64,000 nt of DNA from Gluconacetobacter azotocaptans. GTDB lineage: Bacteria; Pseudomonadota; Alphaproteobacteria; Acetobacterales; Acetobacteraceae. This document shows positions 16,774 through 24,971 of this stretch, piece after piece. The first letter of the stretch is position 1, and every line of letters starts with the position of its first letter. Location: positions 1 through 64,000 of the forward strand of contig NZ_JABEQF010000017.1 of the NCBI RefSeq assembly GCF_014174355.1, given 5' to 3'. Made by a program: the position numbers and the translations under genes. Below the pieces are notes generated by a model that searched no databases, was not told where the DNA came from, and saw only the letters and a program-made list of their open reading frames with translations.

Positions 16774-17724
16774 TCAGGCGCCGCCGATCTCGGTGCGCGG
16801 GAAGCGGAAACAGATATTGCAGAACTCGCAGCTCATGCTGATCGTCCCGTCCTCGGTCATGTGGTCCAGATCGTCGGTGGAGAACGTCTCGAGGATGCCC
16901 GACAGGCGCGCGCGGCTGCACCGGCAGCCGAAGGCCAGCGCGCGCGGACGGTCGGCGCAGACGTCCTCGGCGTGGAACAGACGGTAGAGCAGGTCTTCCG
17001 GTGGCAGGGACTCGTCGGTCAGTTCGGCGTCGGTGACGGTCGCGGCCAGGGTCAGGGCGGTGTTCCAGCTGTCGTCCTCATCGCCCGGGGGGGCGTGTTC
17101 GGCCGCGATGCCGCCTTCGGTGGCGATGCGTTCCAGCAGCAGGGCGCTGGCCCGCCAGCCGGCGTCGGTGTGCACGCAGGCCAGGCGGATCCAGCAGGCA
17201 TGCTGTTCGCTGGTCTGGAAATAATGCGCGGCCATGTCCGACAGCGAGGCCCCCTGGATCTCGACGATGCCCTGGTGGAGGTCGGTGTCCGGCCCCTGGT
17301 CCACGGTGAAGGCCAGATAGCCCGCCCCCAGCAGCCGCCCGGCGTCGAGGTTGGGGTCGGTGGACGCCAGGTCCGCGATGCGCGCGGCGTCCGAGCGCGC
17401 GTGAAAGCGCAGCGCGCCCGCATGGGTGCAGTCGGCGACCAGGAAGGACACCGGCCCGTCGCCGCGCGCCTGCACCGAGAACGAGCCCTGGAACTTCAGG
17501 GCCGACGCCAGCCCGCCGACCAACGCCAGCGCCTCGCCGGCCAGTCGCAGCACGATGGCCGGATGGTCATGCCGGCTCAGCAGCGCGTCGGTCAGCGCGC
17601 CGACGCGCACCAGTCGTCCGCGTACGGGCCGTCCGGCCAGGTAGAAGGGCGTCACCCCCTGGGGTACGACCAGGTCCGGGACGTCGGGCCGATGGGTATC
17701 GAGGAAGGCGGGGGTGTCGATCAT
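16774..17724 (-). CDS. hslO: Redox-regulated chaperone Hsp33
   Basis: Cytoplasmic holdase chaperone activated by oxidation of a zinc-bound cysteine cluster. The 316-residue protein has an N-terminal domain with typical PVRGRLVRVGALTDALL, and near the C-terminus the four zinc cysteines as CRC (FGCRCSR) and CEFC (MSCEFCNICF). The order argD-argF-unknown-hslO on one strand is common in Alphaproteobacteria. It starts 25 nt after the stop of the 107-residue gene, so it is probably cotranscribed. Confidence 0.93.
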   Translation of the reverse strand: MIDTPAFLDTHRPDVPDLVVPQGVTPFYLAGRPVRGRLVRVGALTDALLSRHDHPAIVLRLAGEALALVGGLASALKFQGSFSVQARGDGPVSFLVADCTHAGALRFHARSDAARIADLASTDPNLDAGRLLGAGYLAFTVDQGPDTDLHQGIVEIQGASLSDMAAHYFQTSEQHACWIRLACVHTDAGWRASALLLERIATEGGIAAEHAPPGDEDDSWNTALTLAATVTDAELTDESLPPEDLLYRLFHAEDVCADRPRALAFGCRCSRARLSGILETFSTDDLDHMTEDGTISMSCEFCNICFRFPRTEIGGA

Positions 17725-17749
17725 GGGGTGTCCTGTGGGGGGGGGCGGA

Positions 17750-18073
17750 TCAGATGCGGGCGCTGATTTCCGCCTCCAGCGCCTCCAGCCTGGTCTCGAA
17801 GGCGCGCAGCAGGTCGGGGCGGACGCCCTCCTTGGCGGCCAGCGCCGTCAGCAGCGCCTGCCGGCATCGGTCATGGCCGGCGTCCAGATCCTCGGTGCGG
17901 CTGACGCCGGCCAGGCAGTCCAGATAGGCGTTGCGCAGGACGGTCACGCCGGGGCCGCGGCAGGGCAGGGTGGCGAAGGCGGCCTCGACGCTGCCTTCCA
18001 CCCAGCCCGGCGTCGCGGGCACGTCCTCGGTGGTGGTGGGGTGGGCGGGAACTTCGGCGGGGCCGGTGGTCAT
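17750..18073 (-). CDS. Unknown 107-residue protein coupled to argF
   Basis: Not recognised. The ATG at 18073 overlaps the argF stop by ATGA, so translation is probably coupled. The product starts with a Thr/Pro-rich segment and continues as a mostly helical protein (EGSVEAAFATL, DRCRQALLTALAAKEG, LRAFETRLEALEAEI) with three cysteines (LPCRG, LDCLAG, DRCRQ). No signal peptide is seen. The position between argF and the redox chaperone gene hslO, together with the cysteines, allows a redox or zinc role, but this is only suggestion. Confidence 0.75.
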   Translation of the reverse strand: MTTGPAEVPAHPTTTEDVPATPGWVEGSVEAAFATLPCRGPGVTVLRNAYLDCLAGVSRTEDLDAGHDRCRQALLTALAAKEGVRPDLLRAFETRLEALEAEISARI

Positions 18074-19071
18074 GGGGTCGCGTCCTCCTGTCCATAGTCC
18101 TGCCAGCGTTCGCCGGCCATGGCCCAGACCAGCAGGCCCTTCTGGGCGTGCAGGCGGTTCTCGGCCTCGTCGAACACCACCGAACGGGGGCCTTCGAAGA
18201 CGTCCTCGGTCACTTCCTCGCCGATATGGGCCGGCAGGCAATGCATGAAAAGGGCGTCGGGGGCGGCATGGGCCATCAGCGCGGCATCGACGCGATAGGG
18301 GGCGAAGGCCACCAGGCGCTGGGCCGCGTCGGTGTCGGACATGCTGACCCAGGTGTCGGTGATGACGCAGGCCGCCCCGGCCACGGCGGCGCGCGGGTCG
18401 GTCGTCACCGTGATGTCGGCGCCCGCCCGCCGTGCCCAGGCCAGCGCGTCGTCCGACGGGGCGTGGGTGGCCGGCGTGGCCAGCCGCAGGCAAAAGCCGA
18501 ACAGCGCGGCGGCCTCGATCAGCGAGGTGGCGACATTGTTGCCGTCGCCCACCCAGGCCAGGGTCTGGCCGGCGATCGGGCCGCGATGTTCCTCGAACGT
18601 CATGATGTCGGCCAGGATCTGCACCGGGTGCGAGGCCGGCGTCAGCCCGTTGATGACGGGCACGCTGGCCCAGCGCGCCAGTTCGTGCAGCGCCGCCGTG
18701 TCGCCGGTGCGCAGGACGATGGCGTCGACGAAGCGCGACAGCACGCGCGCCGTATCGGCGATCGTCTCGCCCCGGCCGATCTGCATGTCGTTGGGCGACA
18801 GCAGGATGACGTCGCCGCCCAGCTGGCGCATGCCGACCTCGAACGACACGCGGGTGCGCGTCGAGGGCTTGGACAGCATCAGCCCCAGCGCGCGGCCCAG
18901 CAGCGGCTGGCGCGGATGCAACGGGCGGGCGCGGCCATGCTGCATGCGCTTGATGCGGCTGCCCAGGTCCAGGATTGCGCGCAGCGTCGCGCCGTCGAAA
19001 TCGCGCAGGTCCAGGAAATGGCGCGGGGTCATGGCGGCGGTCCGGGCCGGCGCGGTCGGGATGGCGTTCAT
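18070..19071 (-). CDS. argF: Ornithine carbamoyltransferase
   Basis: Cytoplasmic enzyme of arginine biosynthesis that joins ornithine and carbamoyl phosphate to citrulline. The 333-residue product shows the carbamoyl-phosphate motif SKPSTRTRVSFEVG, the ornithine side motif SMSDTDAAQR and the catalytic HCLPAH near residue 280. The SMSD loop favours ornithine rather than N-acetylornithine. The ATG at 19071 overlaps the argD stop (ATGA). The preceding argD product makes N-acetylornithine two steps earlier in the pathway. Confidence 0.94.
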   Translation of the reverse strand: MNAIPTAPARTAAMTPRHFLDLRDFDGATLRAILDLGSRIKRMQHGRARPLHPRQPLLGRALGLMLSKPSTRTRVSFEVGMRQLGGDVILLSPNDMQIGRGETIADTARVLSRFVDAIVLRTGDTAALHELARWASVPVINGLTPASHPVQILADIMTFEEHRGPIAGQTLAWVGDGNNVATSLIEAAALFGFCLRLATPATHAPSDDALAWARRAGADITVTTDPRAAVAGAACVITDTWVSMSDTDAAQRLVAFAPYRVDAALMAHAAPDALFMHCLPAHIGEEVTEDVFEGPRSVVFDEAENRLHAQKGLLVWAMAGERWQDYGQEDATP

Positions 19072-20276
19072 GCCGCGCTCTCCTGCCCGGCGGTCGCGGC
19101 CAGGTGGGCGCGTACCCGCAGGGCGGCCTGGCCCAGGCGGCGGGCGGCTTCGGCGCAATCGTCCTCGGTGATGACCAGCGGCGGGACAAGGCGCAGGACA
19201 TTGTCGCCTGCGGTCACGCCCAGTACGCCTTCATGCATCGCCGCGTCCTGCACCAGCCCGACCGGCGCCACGCAGCGCAGGCCCAGCATCAGGCCGATGC
19301 CGCGCCGCGCGTCGAAGATGTCGGGGAAGGCCGCGACCAGATCGTCCAGATACCCCGCCAGCAGGCCGCCGCGCGCCTGTACCTGATCGAGGAAGCCGGG
19401 GGCCAGCAGCACGTCCAGCACCGCGTTCGCCGCCGTGCAGGCCAGCGGGTTGCCGCCGAAGGTGGTGCCGTGCGAGCCCGGCGTCAGGTGGCGGGCCACC
19501 GCCTCGGTCGCCAGGATGGCGCCCATGGGGAAGCCGCCGGCGATGCCCTTGGCGGTGGACATCACGTCCGGGGTCACGCCCGACCATTCGTGGGCGAACA
19601 GCCGGCCGGTGCGGCCCATGCCGCTCTGGACCTCGTCCATGCCCAGGTACAGGCCGAATTCGTCGCACGCGGCGCGCAGTTCCTGCAGGAATCGCGGGTC
19701 GGCGACGTTGACGCCGCTTTCGCCCTGCACGGGTTCGATCATGATGCCGGCGGTCTCGGCCGTGATCGCGGCGCGCAGCGCGTTCATGTTGTTCATCGGC
19801 ACATGGTCGAAGCCTTCGACCTCGGGGCCGAACCCGTCGAGATATTTCGGGTTGCCGGTGGCCGCCAGCATGGCCAGCGTGCGCCCGTGGAACGCGCCGT
19901 TGAAGCAGATGATCCGGTTGCGCTCGGGGTGGCCGTTGCGGGCCTGGGCGCGGCGGATCATCTTCACCATGCCTTCGTTCGCCTCGGCGCCCGAATTGCA
20001 GAAGAAGACGCTGTCGGCGAAGCTGGCGGCGACCAGCCGTTCGGCCAGCCGCTCGGACTGCGGGACGCGATACAGGTTCGACACATGCATCACCCGCGCC
20101 GCCTGGCCGGCGATGGCCGCGACCAGATGCGGGTTGTTGTGCCCCAGCGACGAGGTGGCGATGCCCGCGCCCAGATCCAGGAATCGTCGTCCGTCCGCCG
20201 TATACAGCCAGCAGCCTTCTCCCCGCTCGAAAGCGAGGTCGGCACGGTTGTAGGTGGGCATCAGGGCGGGGATCAT
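19068..20276 (-). CDS. argD: Acetylornithine aminotransferase
   Basis: PLP enzyme converting N-acetylglutamate semialdehyde to N-acetylornithine in arginine biosynthesis; the family often also serves lysine biosynthesis. The 402-residue protein shows GAGIATSSLGHNNPHL near the N-terminus, FFCNSGAEANEG, GAFHGRT, the cofactor Asp region DEVQSGMGRTG and the Schiff-base Lys in STAKGIAGGFPMGA. ATG 20276 is preceded by AAAGG at a 7-nt spacing. It heads the argD-argF-unknown-hslO run; a 239-nt gap to divergent recX contains its promoter, which I could not pinpoint. Confidence 0.94.
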   Translation of the reverse strand: MIPALMPTYNRADLAFERGEGCWLYTADGRRFLDLGAGIATSSLGHNNPHLVAAIAGQAARVMHVSNLYRVPQSERLAERLVAASFADSVFFCNSGAEANEGMVKMIRRAQARNGHPERNRIICFNGAFHGRTLAMLAATGNPKYLDGFGPEVEGFDHVPMNNMNALRAAITAETAGIMIEPVQGESGVNVADPRFLQELRAACDEFGLYLGMDEVQSGMGRTGRLFAHEWSGVTPDVMSTAKGIAGGFPMGAILATEAVARHLTPGSHGTTFGGNPLACTAANAVLDVLLAPGFLDQVQARGGLLAGYLDDLVAAFPDIFDARRGIGLMLGLRCVAPVGLVQDAAMHEGVLGVTAGDNVLRLVPPLVITEDDCAEAARRLGQAALRVRAHLAATAGQESAA

Positions 20277-20515
20277 GATGAACCTTTGTCGTTCTCTGTC
20301 CGGGGGCGTGTGCTGGCCGGGTTGCGGGAAGATCGGAAACGCGAAACGGCCCACACGCCGGGGGCGGGCAGGCATTCGTCTCGGTCGCATGATGCGGGCG
20401 GGTGCGGCCACAAGTCAAATTCTGTCGCATGTCCGCGCGCGCATGCCGCGTATTCGCCGCTGCGGGCCTGCCCCCCTGTTCCTTGTTCCGGCCGGTTTGT
20501 GCCATGCTGGCGCGC

Positions 20516-21184
20516 ATGACGGATCGTGCGGCGGCAGGAACGAAAAGGCGCGCGCGGCGGGCGGACGGCCCGGCGCCCGATCGCGCTGCCCTGCGCGCGG
20601 CGGCGCTGGCGCATCTGGCGCGTTTCGGCACCACGCGGGCCGGGCTGGAGCAGGTGCTGGCGCGGATGGTGCAGCGCTGGGCACGGCGCGCGGCCGAGGC
20701 CGGACTCCCCGCCGACGAGATCGAATCCCAGGCCGCCGCGGCGCGCGCGCTGGTTGCCGGCGTGGTGGGCGACATGGCCGAGCTGGGGGCGGTGAACGAT
20801 GCGGCCTTCGCCGGGTCGCGCGCCCGGTCGCTGACGCGCGTCGGCCGCTCGCGCCGCGCGGTGCAGGCGCACCTGGCCGCGCGCGGGGTGGGGGACGATG
20901 TGGCCGGCGCCGTGCTGGACGACGCGCTGGGCGCGCGCGACGGCGCGGGGTACGAGACCGAACTGGCGGCGGCGCTGGTCTTCGCGCGCAAGCGGCGCGT
21001 GGGGCCGTTCCGCCTGGCCGGAGATGACGAGTCCGACGATGCGGAAGACGAGGCCGCCGCGCGCCGCCTGCGCGCGCTGGAGGCGATGGCCCGCGCCGGG
21101 TTCGGCCGTTCGGTCGCAGAGGCCGCCCTGGACATGGACGCCGGGGAAGCCGAGGAGCGGATCATCCGGATGAAGTCGACATGA
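20516..21184 (+). CDS. recX: RecX-family regulatory protein
   Basis: RecX modulates RecA filaments by binding RecA. The 222-residue product from ATG 20516 carries RecX helix-repeat features: ALAHLARFGTTRAGLEQVL, the acid-rich AELGAVNDAAFAGSRARSLTRVGRSRRAVQAHLAARGV, and a C-terminal repeat ending EAEERIIRMKST. An in-frame ATG at 20504 is an alternative start; neither has a strong ribosome binding site. The N-terminus is rich in Arg and Ala. recA is not in this window. The stop overlaps the start of the CHAP lipoprotein gene by 4 nt. Confidence 0.82.
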   Translation: MTDRAAAGTKRRARRADGPAPDRAALRAAALAHLARFGTTRAGLEQVLARMVQRWARRAAEAGLPADEIESQAAAARALVAGVVGDMAELGAVNDAAFAGSRARSLTRVGRSRRAVQAHLAARGVGDDVAGAVLDDALGARDGAGYETELAAALVFARKRRVGPFRLAGDDESDDAEDEAAARRLRALEAMARAGFGRSVAEAALDMDAGEAEERIIRMKST

Positions 21185-21687
21185 ACGGCGGCCTGGTGGG
21201 TCGTGTGGCCGGCCGCCTTGCGGGGGTGCTGGCGGTCGCGGGCGTGCTGCCGCTGGCGGCGTGCGGCGGCGGCAGGGGCGGGTGGCATGGGTCGGTGCAG
21301 TGCGCGCCCTATGCCCGGGCCGAGACCGGGCTGCGGCTCAGCGGGGCAGCGGCCGGGTGGTGGCGGCAGTCGGCCGGGGTCTATGCGCATTCCCGCATGC
21401 CGGCCCCCGGCGCCGTCCTGGTGTTCCGTTCGACCTCACGCCTGCCCGACGGACATGTGTCGGTGGTCCGCCAGGTGCGGGGCACGCGGGCCATCCTGGT
21501 CGACCAGGCGAACTGGGAACCCGGGCGCGTCGATCATGACGTGCCCGTGGTCGATGTGTCGCGCGACAATGACTGGTCGGCGGTGCGGGTCTGGTGGCAG
21601 CCTGTTCACAGCATGGGAAAAAGCGTCTATCCGACATACGGCTTCATATCCCGCGACCTGCCGCAACGTCCCTCGCCGGACGCCTGA
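21181..21687 (+). CDS. CHAP-domain lipoprotein
   Basis: Probable peptidoglycan amidase or peptidase of 168 residues. The N-terminus is a lipoprotein signal (VLAVAGVLPLAAC, Cys at about residue 29). The CHAP pattern follows: a Cys in SVQCAPYARAETG, a His in LPDGHVSVVRQV and the Asp/Asn in ILVDQANWEPG, consistent with a Cys-His-polar catalytic set. The protein ends soon after the domain, so there is no separate cell-wall binding module. The ATG overlaps the recX stop (ATGA), an unexpected coupling of a cell-wall gene with a recombination regulator. Confidence 0.8.
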   Translation: MNGGLVGRVAGRLAGVLAVAGVLPLAACGGGRGGWHGSVQCAPYARAETGLRLSGAAAGWWRQSAGVYAHSRMPAPGAVLVFRSTSRLPDGHVSVVRQVRGTRAILVDQANWEPGRVDHDVPVVDVSRDNDWSAVRVWWQPVHSMGKSVYPTYGFISRDLPQRPSPDA

Positions 21688-21837
21688 CAGCAGCGGGGAT
21701 GCAAGAGGGTGCTTGCATGACGGGCGGCGTGGTTCCATGTCATGGGACGGTTTCACGTCACGGAGCCGGCCGGCGCCAGCGACGCCGACGATGGATGAAC
21801 GCAGCTTCGCGTTACGGCGCGGAATCGAGGGTGTGCT

Positions 21838-22107
21838 ATGGGTAGCTTGAGCATCTGGCACTGGCTGATCGTGCTTGCGGTCGTGCTGGTCCTGTTTGGC
21901 GGCGGCGGCAAGATCAGTACGCTGATGGGCGACGTCGCGCGCGGCGTCAAATCGTTCAAGAAGAACATGGCCGACGACGAGTCGATGGAGGCCGGCACCT
22001 CGGGCCAGCCCGGCGGCCATATCGCGCCGCCCGGCCCGACCATCGACGCGCAGAAGGACGCCAGCTTCTCCGGCGCGGGTCGTCCGTCCGGCTCCCCCCG
22101 TTCGTGA
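21838..22107 (+). CDS. tatA: Twin-arginine translocase subunit TatA/E
   Basis: Small membrane protein (89 residues) that forms the pore part of the Tat system, which exports folded proteins. It has one N-terminal membrane helix ([15 protein letters not shown]), the conserved hinge Phe-Gly followed by GGGK, an amphipathic helix ([19 protein letters not shown]) and a disordered Gly/Pro-rich tail. GAGG at 21827-21830 precedes the ATG by 7 nt. tatB and tatC are not adjacent, so they must lie elsewhere. Confidence 0.9.
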   Translation: MGSLSIWHWLIVLAVVLVLFGGGGKISTLMGDVARGVKSFKKNMADDESMEAGTSGQPGGHIAPPGPTIDAQKDASFSGAGRPSGSPRS

Positions 22108-22131
22108 CAGGCGGAGCCGACCGGGGCTGAG

Positions 22132-22755
22132 ATGGACAGCATGATTTTTGCCGATCCCTGGACCGCGGCGGTGGGGGACATCGTGTCGGCCGGGCGGCGG
22201 ATGGACCGCTTCGGCTGGGTGCCCGCGACGGCCGGCAATATCAGCCGCCGGCTGGCCGACGGGCGGATCGCCATCACCCGCTCGGGCGGCCACAAGGGCC
22301 ATCTGACCCCAGACGGCGTGATCGAGGTCGGGCCCGACGGCCGTGCCGTGCAGCCGGGTGACCGGCCCAGCGCCGAAACGCTGCTGCATTGCCAGCTTTA
22401 CGCCTTCGCGCCCGAAATCGGCGCGGTGCTGCACGGCCATTCGGTGGCCTCGACCGTGCTGTCGATGGCGGCCGGCGACGCCATCGAACTGACGGGCTAC
22501 GAGGTGCTGAAGGTCTTCGAGGGTCAGGACACCCACGATACGACCGTGCGCGTGCCGGTGTTCGACAACGATCAGGACATCGCCCGGCTGGCGGGGGTGG
22601 TCGCGCCGCATCTGGGCCGGATGCCGGCGGGCTACGTGATTCGTGGCCATGGCGTCTATGTCTGGGGCGGGACCATGGACAGCGCCCTGGCGCGGCTGGA
22701 AGGGCTGGAATTCCTGCTGGCCTGCGAACTGGAACGAAGGAAGATCGCGCGATGA
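22132..22755 (+). CDS. mtnB: Methylthioribulose-1-phosphate dehydratase
   Basis: Zinc enzyme of the methionine salvage pathway that dehydrates 5-methylthioribulose 1-phosphate. The 207-residue class II aldolase-fold protein shows the N-terminal GWVPATAGNISRRLADG, the metal His pair in VLHGHSVASTVL and a further His in YVIRGHGVYVWG. It is the first of mtnB-mtnD-mtnC; the stop overlaps the mtnD start by ATGA. mtnA, mtnK and mtnP for the earlier steps are not in the window. Confidence 0.92.
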   Translation: MDSMIFADPWTAAVGDIVSAGRRMDRFGWVPATAGNISRRLADGRIAITRSGGHKGHLTPDGVIEVGPDGRAVQPGDRPSAETLLHCQLYAFAPEIGAVLHGHSVASTVLSMAAGDAIELTGYEVLKVFEGQDTHDTTVRVPVFDNDQDIARLAGVVAPHLGRMPAGYVIRGHGVYVWGGTMDSALARLEGLEFLLACELERRKIAR

Positions 22756-23291
22756 GTCGCCTGACCGTCTATCGCGACGACAGCCCGGGTACGATCGTGC
22801 GGCGCACCGAGGACCCGGCGGAGATCGCCGCCGGCCTGCGCGGCATCGGCGTGCGGTTCGAACGCTGGGACAGCCCGGTGGTGCCGCCCCGCGATGCGAC
22901 GCCGGACGAGGTGCTGGCGGTCTATCGTCCCTATCTGGACGAGTTGATGGGCGAAACCGGGGCCGGATCGGCGGACGTGGTGCGGATCAACGCCGCCACC
23001 CCGAACCTGCCCGCGCTGCGCGACAAATTCCTGTCCGAACACATCCACAGCGAGGACGAGGTGCGTTTCTTCGTCCATGGCTGGGGCAATTTCGTGCTGC
23101 ATGTCGGGGGGCATGTCTATGACGTGCGCTGTACCGAAGGCGATCTGATCTCGGTCCCGGAGGGGGTGCCGCACTGGTTCGATGCGGGGCTGGAGCCCGA
23201 TGTCGTGGCGCTGCGGGTCTTCACCGACACCACGGGCTGGGTCGCCCGCTATACGGGCGACGACATCGCCCGGCAGTTTCCCGTCACCTGA
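22752..23291 (+). CDS. mtnD: Acireductone dioxygenase
   Basis: Metal-dependent cupin of the methionine salvage pathway that converts acireductone and oxygen to the 2-keto precursor of methionine plus formate when iron-bound. The 179-residue protein shows the HxH-x4-E metal motif in EHIHSEDEVRFFVHG and the last His in PEGVPHWFD. Its ATG overlaps the mtnB stop; mtnC follows 11 nt downstream. Confidence 0.94.
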   Translation: MSRLTVYRDDSPGTIVRRTEDPAEIAAGLRGIGVRFERWDSPVVPPRDATPDEVLAVYRPYLDELMGETGAGSADVVRINAATPNLPALRDKFLSEHIHSEDEVRFFVHGWGNFVLHVGGHVYDVRCTEGDLISVPEGVPHWFDAGLEPDVVALRVFTDTTGWVARYTGDDIARQFPVT

Positions 23292-23302
23292 AGGCGGCAC
23301 AG

Positions 23303-24016
23303 ATGACGGCGACGGCGCGCGCATCCACCGCGATCGACACGGTGCTGCTGGATATCGAGGGGACCACCATCCCGGTCTCGTTCGTCCATGAAACCCTGTT
23401 TCCCTATGCGCGGGCGGCGATGCCCGCCCTGCTGGCCCAGCGGGCCGGCGACCCCGCCGTGCGCGCGGCGGTGGCCGACATCGCGGAACTGGCCCCCGGC
23501 GTACCGCCGCTGGCGCAGTTGAACGAATGGATGGACCAGGACGCCAAGATCGGCCCGCTGAAGGCCCTGCAGGGCCTGGCCTGGGCCGAGGGCTACCGCT
23601 CCGGCGCGTTGCAGGCGCCCCTGTTCGCCGACGTGCTGCCTGCCCTGCGGCGCTGGCGGGCGGCGGGGCTGCGGCTGGCGGTCTACTCCTCGGGCTCCGA
23701 GGCGGCGCAGCGGCTGATCTACGGCCACACGACCGAGGGCGATGCCGCCGGGCTGTTCGACGGGTTCTACGATCTGCGGATCGGCGGCAAGCGGGCGGCC
23801 GACAGTTATCGCGCCATCCTGGCCGAAACCGGCTGGACGCCCGGCCGCACCCTGTTCCTGTCGGACATCGTCGCCGAACTGGATGCGGCGGCGCAGGCCG
23901 GCCTGCACACCTGCCAGCTGGTCCGGGCCGAGGACGGGACCATCGCCGGGACCACCCACCCGGCCGCGGCCACGCTGGACGATGTGTCGCGCCTGTTCGC
24001 GCTGCCGGCGGTATGA
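23303..24016 (+). CDS. mtnC: Enolase-phosphatase E1
   Basis: Bifunctional HAD enzyme of methionine salvage that enolises and dephosphorylates 2,3-diketo-5-methylthiopentyl-1-phosphate. The 237-residue protein has the HAD motif I LLDIEGTTIPVSFVHE near residues 13-28, motif II YSSGSEAAQ, the Lys motif GGKRAADSY and motif IV FLSDIVAELDAA. Gene order is pathway step 2-4-3 (mtnB-mtnD-mtnC). ribF starts 7 nt after the stop. Confidence 0.94.
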   Translation: MTATARASTAIDTVLLDIEGTTIPVSFVHETLFPYARAAMPALLAQRAGDPAVRAAVADIAELAPGVPPLAQLNEWMDQDAKIGPLKALQGLAWAEGYRSGALQAPLFADVLPALRRWRAAGLRLAVYSSGSEAAQRLIYGHTTEGDAAGLFDGFYDLRIGGKRAADSYRAILAETGWTPGRTLFLSDIVAELDAAAQAGLHTCQLVRAEDGTIAGTTHPAAATLDDVSRLFALPAV

Positions 24017-24023
24017 GGACGGC

Positions 24024-24971
24024 ATGAGGACGCATCTGCATACCGGCTGGCGCCACATCCCCGACGAGGCGCGCGGCATGGCGGCGGCGCTGGGCAATTT
24101 CGACGGCGTGCATCTGGGCCATGCGCACCTGCTGCACACGCTGCATGCGGCACGGCCCGACCTGGGCCTGGCGGTGGTGACGTTCGAACCCCACCCGCGC
24201 GAACTGTTCCGCCCGCAGGACCCGCCCTTCCGCCTGACCCTGCCGGACGAACGGCTGTCGGCCCTGTCGGCGCTGGGCGTGCGGCATGTCTTCCAGATTC
24301 CGTTCGATGCCGCGTTCAGCGCCATGTCGGCCGAACGCTTCGTGACCGACGTGCTGCACGAGGGGCTGGGCCTGCGGCATCTGGCCTGCGGGGCCGATTT
24401 CGCTTTCGGCCACCGGCGCGGCGGCACCGTCACCTTCCTGTCCGAACGGGCCGAGGAACTGGGGCTGGGGCTGACGGTGGTGCCGGCGCTGGCCGATGCC
24501 GGCGGGCCCTATTCCTCGACGCGCATCCGTCGCCTGCTGCAGGACGGCTACCCCGAGCGCGCGGCCGAGGAACTGGGCCGCCCGTGGTCGATCCGCGGCA
24601 TCGTGCAGCATGGCGACAAGCGCGGCCGCCTGCTGGGCTTCCCCACCGCCAACATTCCGCTGGGCCGGCATCTGGAACCGGCGCGCGGGGTCTATGCCGT
24701 GACGGTGCGCCTGACGGACGGCCGGTCATTGCCCGGCGTCGCCAATATCGGCCGCCGCCCGACCATCGACGACGGTCAGGAAAGCCGGCTGGAGGTCCAT
24801 CTGCTGGATTTCGACGGCGATCTGTACGGCCAGACCCTGTCGGTCGCGCTGCACAGCCTGCTGCGCGAGGAACGTCGCTTCGCTGGCCTGGACGCGCTGA
24901 AAACCCAGATTGCCGTGGACGCCACCGCCGCCCGGGCCTACCTGGCCGAGATGCTGCGCGGGGGCGTTTAA
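24024..24971 (+). CDS. ribF: Riboflavin kinase / FAD synthetase
   Basis: Bifunctional cytoplasmic enzyme that phosphorylates riboflavin to FMN and adenylates FMN to FAD. The 315-residue protein has the nucleotidyltransferase domain with GNFDGVHLGHAHLL, PYSSTRIRRLLQDG as the synthetase end, and the flavokinase domain with GDKRGRLLGFPTANI. ATG 24024 lies just after GAGGA. It is linked to the methionine salvage genes on its 5' side. On its 3' side, where ileS-lspA would be expected, an opposite-strand islet starts; the TAA stop is overlapped by the TAA of the convergent fusion gene within the palindrome TTAA (24968-24971). Confidence 0.95.
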   Translation: MRTHLHTGWRHIPDEARGMAAALGNFDGVHLGHAHLLHTLHAARPDLGLAVVTFEPHPRELFRPQDPPFRLTLPDERLSALSALGVRHVFQIPFDAAFSAMSAERFVTDVLHEGLGLRHLACGADFAFGHRRGGTVTFLSERAEELGLGLTVVPALADAGGPYSSTRIRRLLQDGYPERAAEELGRPWSIRGIVQHGDKRGRLLGFPTANIPLGRHLEPARGVYAVTVRLTDGRSLPGVANIGRRPTIDDGQESRLEVHLLDFDGDLYGQTLSVALHSLLREERRFAGLDALKTQIAVDATAARAYLAEMLRGGV

